A stretch of DNA of 34,317 bases from Methanosarcina sp. (GCA_013331265.1 DUGS01000155.1:26094-60410); one strand, 5' to 3'; counted from the stretch's first letter, positions 1 through 8,224 are shown. The notes: generated by a model not told the origin, from the letters alone. Made by a program: numbers and translations.

Positions 1-62
1 TCTCTTTGCAGGATTGCAGCTTTCTCAGGAAGATCTCCCTTAACATACTCCTTGCTTACCAT
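1..62 (-). CDS. Start of an unidentified protein, cut by the left window edge
   Basis: An ATG at position 62 (minus strand) opens a frame of 20 complete codons that runs off the window without a stop. It begins MVSKEYVKGDLPEKAAILQR. A GGAG element lies about 10 bases upstream of the ATG, a plausible ribosome site. The codon choice (GAG, AAG, CTG) resembles the core genes of this window and not the AT-rich island that follows. I do not recognise the family from 20 residues. Another frame in the same direction (56-289) has no such support. Confidence 0.5.
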   Translation of the reverse strand, partial: MVSKEYVKGDLPEKAAILQR

Positions 63-781
63 AATATTACACTCTCCTGGTTTTCCCAATTTAATAGATC
101 AAGGCCTGTTTCAGGATCCAACCAGTTATCCTGAGCCGATGTCCAGACATCAGTGCAAAAACTGAGCTGATGAATGAGCCGAAGTTCCCAAACAATAATT
201 TGACCCGCAAATAAACGAATCTGGAAACCTGCTTTAGCCCCTGAAAAATTTGACCCCATAATAACTACAGAACCTTGATAACCCGGCACCCTTCCGGATT
301 AGAGGTTAACTTCTGGACTCGTAAAAGAGAGCACCAGATTACAGAATATATGTTCAAGACAATATAAATTGTTCTGCTTTTTAACTCAATACAATTTTTT
401 GCCTTTTAACAATTTACGCTTGTGGTTTATTTTAAAAAATTAGATAAATATGCAGGCAAGCGAAATATCAATTAAAAAAGAAATTTTAAATAAGTGACAG
501 GTAGGTTGAAAATGAGCGAATTATAAGCCCCTGAGTTGAGTCTGTACTAAAAATGAGTAGTTAGTTTAAATAAGAGAGCTTTAAGGTTCTAAAGTGAAAA
601 TGAGAGGTGTAGTGGGGAAAAAAATACGGCGTGAGTCATGAGTTTTCGGAGAAGAGTGTGACAATTGATTATTTTTTAGTAATTACAACGAAAGGGTCTA
701 ATGCAGTTTTGAATTGTTACTTTTTGATAAGTTTAAATATCATAGAAGTTAATTTTTACTCATATTGGAGAAGGAATTAGG
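63..781. other. Gene-poor spacer at the edge of the accessory island
   Basis: This 719-base AT-rich stretch holds no convincing gene. It contains three copies of AAAATGAG (509-516, 550-557, 597-604) in a 100-base stretch, and a related AAATAAGAG near 568. A minus-strand 77-codon frame (56-289) has no recognisable domain and overlaps the better-supported start at 62. The promoter for the DUF262 gene should lie in the last 100 bases, but no single TATA box stands out among the many A/T runs. Confidence 0.5.
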
Positions 782-1924
782 ATGACTGAAGAATTACTTG
801 ATAATTATTATGATGAATTCTCATCTGATAATGAGGAATTATCACTGGACGATGATAAATTAGTAAATGATGTAATAAAAACAAAGAATAGTTTATCAAC
901 TGACCGCATGGATATGTCTTTTGGCGAAATAATGAATATGTATGAAAGAAATGAAATTATTATCGATCCAGAATTCCAAAGGTTGTTTCGCTGGTCAATT
1001 GAACAGCAAACACGCTTTATAGAATCTATACTTTTAGGCATCCCAATTCCTCCTATCTTTGTTGCTGAGGATAAAAATGGTAGATGGGAATTAGTAGATG
1101 GGCTACAAAGAATTTCTACTGTCCTATCCTTTTTTGGAGTACTTAGAACTCTTCCTGATAAAAATAAGTGGGCGTTTTCAAAAGGAGAATTAATTGAGTC
1201 TTTAGAAAACTATGATTGTGATAAAATTCCTTTAAAAATTAATCTGAACATTAAACGTGCAATTTGTAGAATTGAGATCGTAAAATGGAACAGTGCAATG
1301 GATATGCGATACGAGCTTTTTAACAGGTTAAATACCGGAGGCTCTCCTCTTACTGAGCAGGAAATAAGAAATTGTATTTTTAGGGGGACTTCGAGCAATT
1401 TTAACAATTTCTTAACAAGAATGGCATCAGACGAAACGTTTATCCGTTTAATTCAGCCAACTAAGAGACAAGAGGAGCAAAAATATTTAGAAGAACTTGT
1501 GTTAAGGTTTGTGTCATTGATGAATAATGAATGGGAAAATTCAATTAATTGGGAAAACACAGGAGATAAACTTTCTACTTATATGACTTTATTTATGAAA
1601 AGAACAACTAGAGATCTAAACTTTAATTTTGGTTACTATGAGACTTTGTTCCAGAGAATGTTGAAATTATTGGAACCGTTAGGTTATGAAATATTCAGAG
1701 CTTCAAATGGCGTTTTTTCAACAAGCTACTATGATGGGATTACTATTGGAATCGCATCAAATATTGATTATTATGAAAAAGTTGAAAGCTCCATAATTAA
1801 GCAAAAAATAAATGAACTCGTAACCAGCCCGATATTCATTAAAAATATTGGGGCTGGTTCTAGTACTAAAAACAGAGTAATTAATAGAATAAAGATTGCG
1901 CTTGATATTTTTAATGTTGAGTAA
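782..1924 (+). CDS. DUF262 (ParB/GmrSD-like) domain protein
   Basis: This 380-residue protein carries an N-terminal DUF262 domain. After an acidic leader (residues 1-40) come PEFQRLFRW (about 63-71), the helix ending LLGIPIPPIF, and VDGLQR at 105-110, the counterpart of the DGQQR motif of ParB/Srx-fold NTP-dependent enzymes. A second family signature, NRLNTGGSPLTEQEIRN, follows in the middle. The C-terminal half is helical with no identified domain, and no HNH (DUF1524) motif is visible, so this is not a complete GmrSD-type nuclease. DUF262 proteins in type IV restriction and phosphorothioate-sensing systems couple nucleotide hydrolysis to DNA cleavage; that role here is inferred. The gene ends 5 bases before the HEPN gene, suggesting translational coupling. 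Base composition is AT-rich (many TTA, ATA, AAT codons) compared with the core genes. An AAGGA element precedes the ATG. Confidence 0.85.
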   Translation: MTEELLDNYYDEFSSDNEELSLDDDKLVNDVIKTKNSLSTDRMDMSFGEIMNMYERNEIIIDPEFQRLFRWSIEQQTRFIESILLGIPIPPIFVAEDKNGRWELVDGLQRISTVLSFFGVLRTLPDKNKWAFSKGELIESLENYDCDKIPLKINLNIKRAICRIEIVKWNSAMDMRYELFNRLNTGGSPLTEQEIRNCIFRGTSSNFNNFLTRMASDETFIRLIQPTKRQEEQKYLEELVLRFVSLMNNEWENSINWENTGDKLSTYMTLFMKRTTRDLNFNFGYYETLFQRMLKLLEPLGYEIFRASNGVFSTSYYDGITIGIASNIDYYEKVESSIIKQKINELVTSPIFIKNIGAGSSTKNRVINRIKIALDIFNVE

Positions 1925-1929
1925 TTATT

Positions 1930-2568
1930 ATGAGTAGATTAGAGCAAGAGTTACTATATGAGGTGGATTGGAGAACAAATGAACTGTCTGTCATAAGAAC
2001 AATTCCGATCTTATGTAATTGCAGTCCTAAGCAAATACAGATATTAGAAAGATATTCAGTGGTTGCAATATATTCAATATGGGAGGGATTTGTTGAAACA
2101 GGTTTTGGTTTATATGTCAGAGAAATAAATGGTTTAAATTTAACTTACAAAGAAATTCATTTAAACATTTTAACTCATGATATATTTGTTAAGTTTGATT
2201 TGACAGAAGAGCAAAGAAAGCATTTTGTTAATAAATGTAAATTTATAGATAAAATTATTGAGTTTCCTAAATTACCTGTGAACATATCTCCAATATTACC
2301 TACAGAATCAAATATTGGTTTCGATGTAATAAATCAAATATTAACACACTTTTGTTTGGACAAATTACCTGCAAAAGAATTTGAGCAACGTTTTAAAAAA
2401 TTACTTCATTACAGAAATAATATTGCACATGGTCAATGCTCTTTACCCGTAGATAGAGAACTTATTAATGATTTCATTCTTACTGTGATAGATGCAATGA
2501 GTGACGTTACGATTCGGATAGTAGAAGGGTTTGAAAACAAAAAATATCTAAATGAAATACCTCGCTAA
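1930..2568 (+). CDS. HEPN-domain protein (MAE_28990/MAE_18760-like), putative RNase partner of DUF262
   Basis: A 212-residue, mostly helical protein. Residues 162-167 read RNNIAH, the R-x4-H signature of catalytic HEPN ribonucleases. Another family feature is the aromatic and acidic stretch YSIWEGFVE near residues 48-56. The overall plan (N-terminal helix pair, Trp-Glu motif, late R-x4-H helix) fits the MAE_28990/MAE_18760 HEPN group, which I recall occurring beside DUF262 genes. The gene begins only 5 bases after the DUF262 stop with no clear ribosome site of its own, so coupled translation is likely. HEPN proteins of toxin-antitoxin, abortive-infection and CRISPR ancillary systems cut RNA; that activity here is inferred from the motif. 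Codon use is as AT-rich as its partner's, consistent with joint acquisition. The family label is less certain than the HEPN motif. Confidence 0.75.
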   Translation: MSRLEQELLYEVDWRTNELSVIRTIPILCNCSPKQIQILERYSVVAIYSIWEGFVETGFGLYVREINGLNLTYKEIHLNILTHDIFVKFDLTEEQRKHFVNKCKFIDKIIEFPKLPVNISPILPTESNIGFDVINQILTHFCLDKLPAKEFEQRFKKLLHYRNNIAHGQCSLPVDRELINDFILTVIDAMSDVTIRIVEGFENKKYLNEIPR

Positions 2569-2841
2569 TTTTTTAGAACACAAACAAAAAGAGACTTTAG
2601 AATAAATTATTACTACTCTCACTACTCTTTTGCTTCTATGCAGAAAGACCTTAAGAAGCCCTATAAAGCGAGTTCACTTTTTTTCGATGAATCTCAATCT
2701 CTAAAATAAGTCCTAATCGAGTTGAAGATGAGCATTTTGATTGAATAGAATGAATGTTGACCTTACTTTGTAATAGATATATTTAAGTAATATTCTCAGA
2801 ACATTACTTTGTGATTTTTTTAATAATAGAGATGATCGAAT

Positions 2842-3447
2842 ATGAATTTCAAACTTGATGAAGGAAAGCACATTCTTTGCCGATACAGGGAAATAGAAGA
2901 TCATCCAGATCCTTGTTTTAAAGAATTAACTTATGGAGAGTGCTATTATTTCGCTCCGACAATTAGAGAACACATCAAAGCTGGAAGCCACTACTTTTTC
3001 CAAACAACTATCAATAAACAGCGTTATATCACGGCTCACTATGTTGTGGAAAAAGTAGTAGAAGGTTGCGAAGCGAGACGCGATAATAAACTTAAAAAGA
3101 AATATAAAAATCCCCACATACGTCCTGAGGAACATCCAATATGGTGGGGAGGTTCTTATGATCCAGAAGACGATCCAATGACAGATGATGGGGATATCAT
3201 CATAATTGGAGATAAGAAAAGGTCTTTGGGAAAATTAAAAACTCCATTACTTTTAGATAGGGAGTTGGGGAAAAAACTTGAGTTTGAAAGCGGTAACAAA
3301 ATCAAATTTGATATAATCGACAAAAATGGTAATAAGTTGACAGATACCGCATGTATTAGTTCATGCACTCGCGTCCCTCGCTTAATTACAAAAAATGATG
3401 TTATTACTCTATTCAACGCAATAAGCTTGATGTACAATAAAGAATAA
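2842..3447 (+). CDS. Hypothetical protein, possibly a nucleotide-modification-associated domain (Nmad2-like)
   Basis: A 201-residue soluble protein with no signal peptide or membrane segment. The N-terminal half contains HYFFQTT (50-56) and RYITAHYVVEKV (61-72), a beta-strand pattern like PUA/EVE-type folds. The second half has a strongly hydrophobic strand ending IIIIGDKKRSLGKL (about 118-131), then a short C-terminal domain. This pattern recalls the Nmad2 group, proposed from comparative genomics to act with DNA-base modification, but I cannot confirm the assignment by eye. The gene starts 273 bases after the HEPN stop, with a TATA-like GATATATTTAAG near 2775, so it probably has its own promoter. 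Composition is AT-rich like the two genes before it. No partner modification enzyme is visible in the window. Confidence 0.55.
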   Translation: MNFKLDEGKHILCRYREIEDHPDPCFKELTYGECYYFAPTIREHIKAGSHYFFQTTINKQRYITAHYVVEKVVEGCEARRDNKLKKKYKNPHIRPEEHPIWWGGSYDPEDDPMTDDGDIIIIGDKKRSLGKLKTPLLLDRELGKKLEFESGNKIKFDIIDKNGNKLTDTACISSCTRVPRLITKNDVITLFNAISLMYNKE

Positions 3448-3786
3448 GGAAGTACATAAGTCGCCTGTTAATTTCTCTATACAATTAGTTTCAGTATAGG
3501 CTCAATATTTGTTATCGGTTGGACTTTATGCTGTCTATAAGCAATAGATAAATTCTTTTATCTTTTTTGCAAGATATTCTTTTCTAGTTAGTGTAAATCT
3601 ATCTATTTTCAATACAAATCTATTGTAAGTGCCACAACAACCCGTTTCAGGAAGTGAATAAAATTATAGGACCAAATACACGAACAAGACACAATTTTTA
3701 CGTATAAAACTATAAAAACAGGAATCCGGTAAAAACAGAAAAATGTTTCAAAATAATGAAAGAAAACGGATCTTCTGATCCGTTAT
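3448..3786. other. Gene-free spacer closing the AT-rich island
   Basis: There is no supportable open frame on either strand in these 339 bases between two convergent genes. Apart from the terminator hairpin at the right end (3765-3784), only short A/T-rich runs and a loose repeat of AAATCTAT around 3594-3625 are visible. This is a plausible right boundary of the accessory segment, because the next gene has core-like composition. Confidence 0.5.
3765..3784 (-). terminator. Hairpin terminator of the rubrerythrin gene
   Basis: A perfect inverted repeat, AACGGATC / GATCCGTT with a TTCT loop, starts three bases beyond the stop codon of the minus-strand gene. On the minus strand it is followed by a T-rich run (TTTTCTTTC). 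It resembles an intrinsic terminator, and no other function is evident. Confidence 0.6.
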
Positions 3787-4167
3787 TTACTGCTTTTTCA
3801 TTCTTTCCAGAAAGCCCCTGAGCCCTGCCTTGTGCCTGGCTTCATCAAGGGACGCCCTCTCGAAGAAAAGGGCAGCTCTGGTATTGCCTTCTTTTCTTGC
3901 AAGTTCAGCAGCTTCGGCTTTTTCAACCTCAGCTTTGCTTTCCCCTTCAAGCATCATTTCAAGGTTTTCAACTGTTGTACTTTTCACAAGCCCCAGGATT
4001 TCAGCCACTTCTGTGGCATGCCAGGCTTCGTCCATTGCAATCTGACGGAGATAGACTGCAACATCTGCAAGCCCTTCCTGTTCAGCAATCTTCGACATTG
4101 CAAGGTACCACCCGACTTCAGTGGTTTCCCCTCTAAAGGTATCTTTCAGAATCTTTTCGAGACTCAT
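3787..4167 (-). CDS. Rubrerythrin-like ferritin-fold protein lacking rubredoxin domain
   Basis: A 126-residue four-helix-bundle protein of the rubrerythrin family. Candidate di-iron ligands are Glu14/Glu17 (GETTEV), the Glu47-x2-His50 pair in MDEAWHATE, a Glu in the EKAEAAE helix, and Glu109-x2-His112 in DEARH. No C-terminal CxxC rubredoxin module is present, so this is the short 'erythrin' type. Rubrerythrins reduce hydrogen peroxide in anaerobes with electrons from rubredoxin-like donors; the electron donor here is unknown. The start is supported by GGTGAT six bases upstream and a TATA-like element at 4199-4208, which implies a very short leader. It appears monocistronic, with its own terminator. 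A role in oxidative-stress defence is inferred from the family. Confidence 0.85.
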   Translation of the reverse strand: MSLEKILKDTFRGETTEVGWYLAMSKIAEQEGLADVAVYLRQIAMDEAWHATEVAEILGLVKSTTVENLEMMLEGESKAEVEKAEAAELARKEGNTRAALFFERASLDEARHKAGLRGFLERMKKQ

Positions 4168-4198
4168 AAAATCACCATTTATTTTTTAAGAATCCACC

Positions 4199-4208
4199 TT
4201 TATAAATT
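4199..4208 (-). promoter_or_regulatory. Putative TATA box of the rubrerythrin gene
   Basis: AATTTATAAA on the minus strand lies 32-41 bases upstream of the ATG at 4167. A transcript from here would start shortly before the GGTGAT ribosome site, giving a short leader. This is inferred from sequence only. Confidence 0.4.
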
Positions 4209-4655
4209 AAACGCGTGACCAGACACTGGTTTAAGATATCTGTTATGTTCGAGGAGATAGTAACCCAAGTTGCAAATTCTGATCGTGTTAAATCATTCGG
4301 TTTCCGAAGTGCTTAATCATTTAATTTAGCCCTTCGATATTAGATTTAAAGCGTAATGTAATATATCAGGGAAATGAATAAGACCTCTACATACCTTAAT
4401 GAAGAGAACACACAGATGAACAATAAAAATATACAAAAATAAGAATATCCTAATGAAGATAAAAATACATAAGATGGATGGAAAACAACCAGCATGAGAC
4501 GGATGGAAAACAACCAGCGTTAAAAATTCACATAAAGGTCTGTGTTGTGAAATACCATCTTACTGTCTGGCATGCAGGATGTGTGTGAATGTCTGCATGG
4601 CAGATGCAATTATCCTTGAAAACTGATTTTAAAAACGCATTCAGGATTGAGAAAT
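4209..4655. other. Spacer with a duplicated 18-mer and a ferredoxin-like remnant
   Basis: The spacer lies between the divergent rubrerythrin and TrmJ-like genes. GGATGGAAAACAACCAGC occurs twice in tandem, around 4475-4492 and 4501-4518, separated by ATGAGACG-like sequence. The second half carries a short plus-strand frame encoding a 4Fe-4S cysteine motif, listed separately. The rest is AT-rich without a convincing gene. Confidence 0.5.
4498..4626 (+). pseudogene. Ferredoxin-like 4Fe-4S fragment without a start
   Basis: The plus-strand frame between the in-frame TGA at 4495 and the TGA at 4624 ends in YCLACRMCVNVCMADAIILE. This is a C-x2-C-x2-C-x3-C cluster-binding motif followed by the usual DAI-x-L/E tail of bacterial-type ferredoxins. 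No ATG, GTG or TTG lies upstream of the motif in this frame, so the piece cannot be translated on its own as a normal gene. The likely explanation is a truncated ferredoxin relic. An upstream frameshift or non-canonical start is possible. It stops about 30 bases before the TrmJ-like gene. Confidence 0.45.
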
Positions 4656-5414
4656 TTGTCACTTGAAATTCGAGTAGTACTTGTAGAACCCATGTACCAG
4701 GGAAATGTTGGGTCTGTTGCAAGAGCGATGAAAAACTTCGGATACTCCGACCTTGTTCTGGTAAACCCCTGCAAACTTGAAGGGCAGGCAAGAGCAATGT
4801 CTTCTCATGCACGAGATGTACTCGAAGGAGCAAGAATTACCTCAACACTTGAAGAAGCTGTAAAAGGGGCAGACCTGCTCATAGGGACCACAGGAGTCTC
4901 AAGCCTGAAAACGGGAGAACATATCCGCCTTCCTCTTTATACAGTAAAAGAAGTAAAAGAAAAACTTAAAGGATACAGCGGCACTATCGCAGTCCTTTTC
5001 GGGCGTGAGGACAATGGTTTTAGTAATGACGAACTGAAAGGCTTTGATATGCTTATCACGGTCCCTACTTCGGAAATATATCCGATTATGAACCTTTCTC
5101 ACGCCGTTGCAATTGTGCTTTACGAACTCTCGGAGCTTGAAGGAGGAAGTAATCCCCTTGCAGAGGGTTTTGACCTGCAGCTTCTATACGGGCATCTGGA
5201 TGAGCTGCTTGAGGAAATAGACTATCCGGCTCACAAAAAAGATAAAACTTCCCTGATGCTGAGGAGAATATTCGGAAGAGCAGGGCTTACTCCGAGAGAA
5301 GTCCAGACTCTAAGGGGCATAATAAGGAAAAGCGAGAGAAAAATGGGACTTGCACCAGAGGCAGAAACCCTGCAAAAAACGGAAAATTCAGAAAGCATAG
5401 AAAAGTTCATATGA
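4656..5414 (+). CDS. trmJ: TrmJ/TrmH-family SPOUT RNA methyltransferase
   Basis: About 252 residues, a SpoU/TrmH-class (SPOUT, trefoil-knot) SAM-dependent 2'-O-ribose methyltransferase. Motif 1 is EPMYQGNVGSVARAMKNFG near the N-terminus. Motif 2 is AVLFGREDNGFSNDEL and motif 3 is YPIMNLSHAVAIVLYEL, which together form the knotted cofactor site. The C-terminal helical part fits the TrmJ (tRNA position 32) group ('RNA methyltransferase, TrmH family, group 1'). The exact RNA target cannot be read from the sequence. No ATG start is available. TTG at 4656 has AGGA nine bases upstream and is preferred; TTG at 4647 in the same frame is an alternative three codons longer. MCM follows 122 bases downstream on the same strand, probably as a separate unit. 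Confidence 0.85.
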   Translation: MSLEIRVVLVEPMYQGNVGSVARAMKNFGYSDLVLVNPCKLEGQARAMSSHARDVLEGARITSTLEEAVKGADLLIGTTGVSSLKTGEHIRLPLYTVKEVKEKLKGYSGTIAVLFGREDNGFSNDELKGFDMLITVPTSEIYPIMNLSHAVAIVLYELSELEGGSNPLAEGFDLQLLYGHLDELLEEIDYPAHKKDKTSLMLRRIFGRAGLTPREVQTLRGIIRKSERKMGLAPEAETLQKTENSESIEKFI

Positions 5415-5536
5415 TAATAAGCATGTCTTATCAGAACCTATTATACGTTTTTTGACTTTTTTGAGGACCGTTTTCAAGCAGAAACAACCTGATCAAAGAT
5501 AGAAATTTTACATAAAATCCAATTTCTGAGAATGTT

Positions 5537-7642
5537 ATGACTGAAACAGAAAGCAAGTGGGACGAGAAACTAAAGAGATTCTTTAAAGATTATTACTGGA
5601 ATGAAATCCTTCAACTGGCAAACGAATACCCGGACCAGCGAAGCCTTGACGTCGATTTCACAGATATAGAGAAGTTTGACAGGGAGCTTTCGAAGGAATT
5701 TCTTGAGCACCCAGGAGAACTCATATCTGCAGCCGAAGCCGCCCTGAAAGAAATCGACCTGCCTGTTGAAAAGAGCATGGATCAGGCTCATGTAAGGGTT
5801 ATGAAAATTCCCAACAGGGTCCCTATCAGGGAACTGAGAAGCAAACATCTCTCGCGCTTTGTTGCAATCGAGGGCATGATAAGAAAAGCAACAGAGGTCA
5901 GGCCAAGGATCACGAAAGCCGCCTTCCAGTGTCTCAGATGCGAGCACCTTACCATTGTGGAACAGAACAGCTTCAAGTTCGAAGAACCCTTTGCAGGCTG
6001 TGAAAATGAGACCTGCGGAAAGAAAGGGCCTTTCAAGATCTCAATTGAAGATTCAACCTTTATTGATGCTCAGAAACTCCAGATCCAGGAGTCTCCGGAA
6101 AACCTCAAGGGAGGCTCACAGCCACAGAGCCTTGAAGTGGACGCTGAAGATGACCTCACAGGAAATGTTACCCCCGGTGACCGTGTCATAATTAACGGAG
6201 TCCTGAAATCAAGGCAGCGCGCCCTCAAAGATGGAAAATCCACTTTCTACGACCTTGTACTGGAAGCAAATTCCATCGAGCGCCTGGACAAAGATTATGA
6301 TGAGCTTGAGATAACTGCCGAAGACGAGGAACAGATCCTTGAACTTTCCCGTGACCCGGCAATTTATGAAAAAATTATAGGGTCCATTGCACCTTCGATC
6401 TACGGATACGAAGATATCAAAGAAGCCCTTGCGCTTCAGCTTTTTTCAGGAGTTGTGAAAAGCCTTCCTGACGGCTCGAGAACAAGGGGCGATATCCATA
6501 TTATGCTCGTAGGCGACCCCGGAATTGCAAAAAGTCAGCTGCTCCGTTATGTTGTCAAACTCTCTCCAAGAGGTGTCTTTGCTTCAGGGAGGAGCGCGTC
6601 TGCAAGCGGTTTGACTGCAGCTGCCGTAAAAGACGACATGAATGATGGCAGGTGGACAATAGAAGGTGGAGCCCTTGTAATGGCTGATATGGGGGTTGCT
6701 GCTGTTGACGAAATGGACAAAATGAGAACAGAGGACAAGAGTGCTCTGCATGAGGCAATGGAACAGCAGACCATAAGTATAGCCAAAGCAGGAATCATTG
6801 CAACCCTGAAGTCCCGATGCGCCCTTCTTGGGGCTGCAAACCCCAAATACGGCCGCTTTGACAGGTACGAGGGGCTTGCAGATCAAATAAATATGCCTCC
6901 TGCCCTGCTTTCCCGTTTTGATCTGATCTTCGTTTTGCTCGATACCCCAAACCAGTCCCTGGACAGCAGGATTGCAAACCATATCCTTCAGTCGCATTAT
7001 GCAGGCGAGCTCTCCGAACAGCGGCAAAAACTTCCCGGATCTACCATTACAGAAGATTTTGTTGATGCGGAACTGGAAATAATCCAGCCCGTTATAGAAG
7101 CAGAAATTATGCGGAAGTATGTTGCATATTCACGAAAAAATGTTTATCCTGTAATGGAAGAAGATGCAAGACGTTACCTCATTAATTTCTATACGGACAT
7201 CAGGAAGAGTGGAGAAGGCAAGAATACACCCGTGCCCGTGACCGCAAGGCAGCTTGAAGCGCTGGTTCGCCTCTCCGAAGCAAGTGCACGGGTCCGCCTC
7301 AGTAATATCGTCACCCTGGGAGATGCAAAACGGACTATAAGAATCACCATGAACTGCCTTAAAAACGTAGGAGTTGATCCTGAAACAGGGGCTCTTGATG
7401 CAGACATACTTGCTTCGGGCACAAGCATGAGCCAGAGGAATAAAATAAAACTCCTTAAAGATATAATAAAGAAGGTCTCTGAAAGACATCCCGGGGCCAA
7501 AGCTCCTCTCGAAGAAGTCTATGCAGAGGCTGAAAAAGAGCACGGCATAGATAGGGGACACGCAGAGGAATACATAAAGAAAATGAAGCAGAGAGGCGAC
7601 ATTCTTTCTCCTGACCAGACCCACATCAGACTCATCAATTAA
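5537..7642 (+). CDS. mcm: Replicative DNA helicase MCM
   Basis: A 701-residue archaeal minichromosome maintenance helicase, the 3'-5' motor of the replication fork. The N-terminal domain holds a zinc-binding set Cys132, Cys135, Cys155 and Cys160. The AAA+ core has Walker A GDPGIAKS at 326-333, Walker B with Asp391-Glu392 in AVDEMDKM, the sensor-1 stretch LLGAANPKYGRF, and the arginine finger Arg460 in LLSRFD. The C-terminal ~100 residues form the expected winged-helix region (EVYAEAEKEHG, YIKKMKQRGDI). Length is typical for the family, so the gene appears intact. It starts at an ATG without a strong ribosome site. Other replication genes (rfcS, GAN, a Holliday-resolvase-like nuclease) lie within 20 kb but not in the same transcription unit. 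Confidence 0.97.
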   Translation: MTETESKWDEKLKRFFKDYYWNEILQLANEYPDQRSLDVDFTDIEKFDRELSKEFLEHPGELISAAEAALKEIDLPVEKSMDQAHVRVMKIPNRVPIRELRSKHLSRFVAIEGMIRKATEVRPRITKAAFQCLRCEHLTIVEQNSFKFEEPFAGCENETCGKKGPFKISIEDSTFIDAQKLQIQESPENLKGGSQPQSLEVDAEDDLTGNVTPGDRVIINGVLKSRQRALKDGKSTFYDLVLEANSIERLDKDYDELEITAEDEEQILELSRDPAIYEKIIGSIAPSIYGYEDIKEALALQLFSGVVKSLPDGSRTRGDIHIMLVGDPGIAKSQLLRYVVKLSPRGVFASGRSASASGLTAAAVKDDMNDGRWTIEGGALVMADMGVAAVDEMDKMRTEDKSALHEAMEQQTISIAKAGIIATLKSRCALLGAANPKYGRFDRYEGLADQINMPPALLSRFDLIFVLLDTPNQSLDSRIANHILQSHYAGELSEQRQKLPGSTITEDFVDAELEIIQPVIEAEIMRKYVAYSRKNVYPVMEEDARRYLINFYTDIRKSGEGKNTPVPVTARQLEALVRLSEASARVRLSNIVTLGDAKRTIRITMNCLKNVGVDPETGALDADILASGTSMSQRNKIKLLKDIIKKVSERHPGAKAPLEEVYAEAEKEHGIDRGHAEEYIKKMKQRGDILSPDQTHIRLIN

Positions 7643-7794
7643 GTAAAAAAACAGTTTTAATATATAATACTTAAAAAATTTGCTGCACACCAGAAAAATG
7701 CCCGCAGACAGGAACAGCTTACCTGCAAACAAAATAATGATGGTTAAGCTGTAAATACTAAAAGGGCAAAATATTACTTAAAAAAAGGGAAAGT

Positions 7795-8085
7795 ATGCAC
7801 CTAAAGACCTATAAAAATGGAGAGCATGTGCTTGTTGCAGCCTGTGATGAGGAAGTGCTCGGAAAAACCCTGAAATATGGCAACACTACAGTAGAAATAA
7901 ACAGAGCTTTCTATGGCGGAGAGCTTGTCTCTGAGGAAGAGCTCCAGAAAGTTCTGGAAGGAGCTACGACTGCAAATCTCTTCGGGGAAAAAACGATTAA
8001 ATGCGCCATAAAATGCGGGCTTGTCGATCCTGACTCAGTAATCATGATCGACTGCATACCTCATGCTCAGGTGTTTAGAGTTTGA
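7795..8085 (+). CDS. DUF424 family protein
   Basis: A 96-residue protein typical of the small archaeal DUF424 family. It begins MHLKTYKNGEHVLVAACDEE, continues with GKTLKYGNTTVEINRAFYGGE, and ends with a VDPDSVIMIDCIPHAQVFRV stretch of family character. No catalytic motif or membrane segment is seen. The family has been linked by context to translation or RNA processing, but its function is unknown to me. AAGGGAAAGT just before the ATG is a good ribosome site. It lies downstream of mcm with a 152-base gap and probably has its own promoter. Confidence 0.8.
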   Translation: MHLKTYKNGEHVLVAACDEEVLGKTLKYGNTTVEINRAFYGGELVSEEELQKVLEGATTANLFGEKTIKCAIKCGLVDPDSVIMIDCIPHAQVFRV

Positions 8086-8187
8086 AAAAACTGTAACATC
8101 TCAAACGGTTATTTAAACGGCTGAAAACAGTGGGGTATGGAAATTCCCGGTTTAATTCTCCGGGCTGGCTCTATCAAGTCAAATAAA

Positions 8188-8200
8188 AAAAGCTTATAAA
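8188..8200 (+). promoter_or_regulatory. Putative TATA box implying a near-leaderless coiled-coil operon mRNA
   Basis: AAAGCTTATAAA ends 24 bases before the GTG at 8225. Archaeal initiation usually occurs about 25-27 bases from the TATA centre, which places the transcript start almost on the GTG. No ribosome site lies at the right distance from that GTG, as expected for leaderless translation. Confidence 0.4.
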
Positions 8201-8224
8201 AAGGAACTACTAAGTCGTGATACT

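Noticed and set aside
56-289. Minus-strand 77-codon open frame
   Set aside because: No recognisable domain, no good ribosome site, and it overlaps the better-supported start at 62 in another frame.
7130-7732. Long minus-strand frame (200 codons) opposite the end of mcm
   Set aside because: It is the reverse-strand shadow of the MCM reading frame; its composition (Cys/Phe/Leu-rich) is not protein-like.
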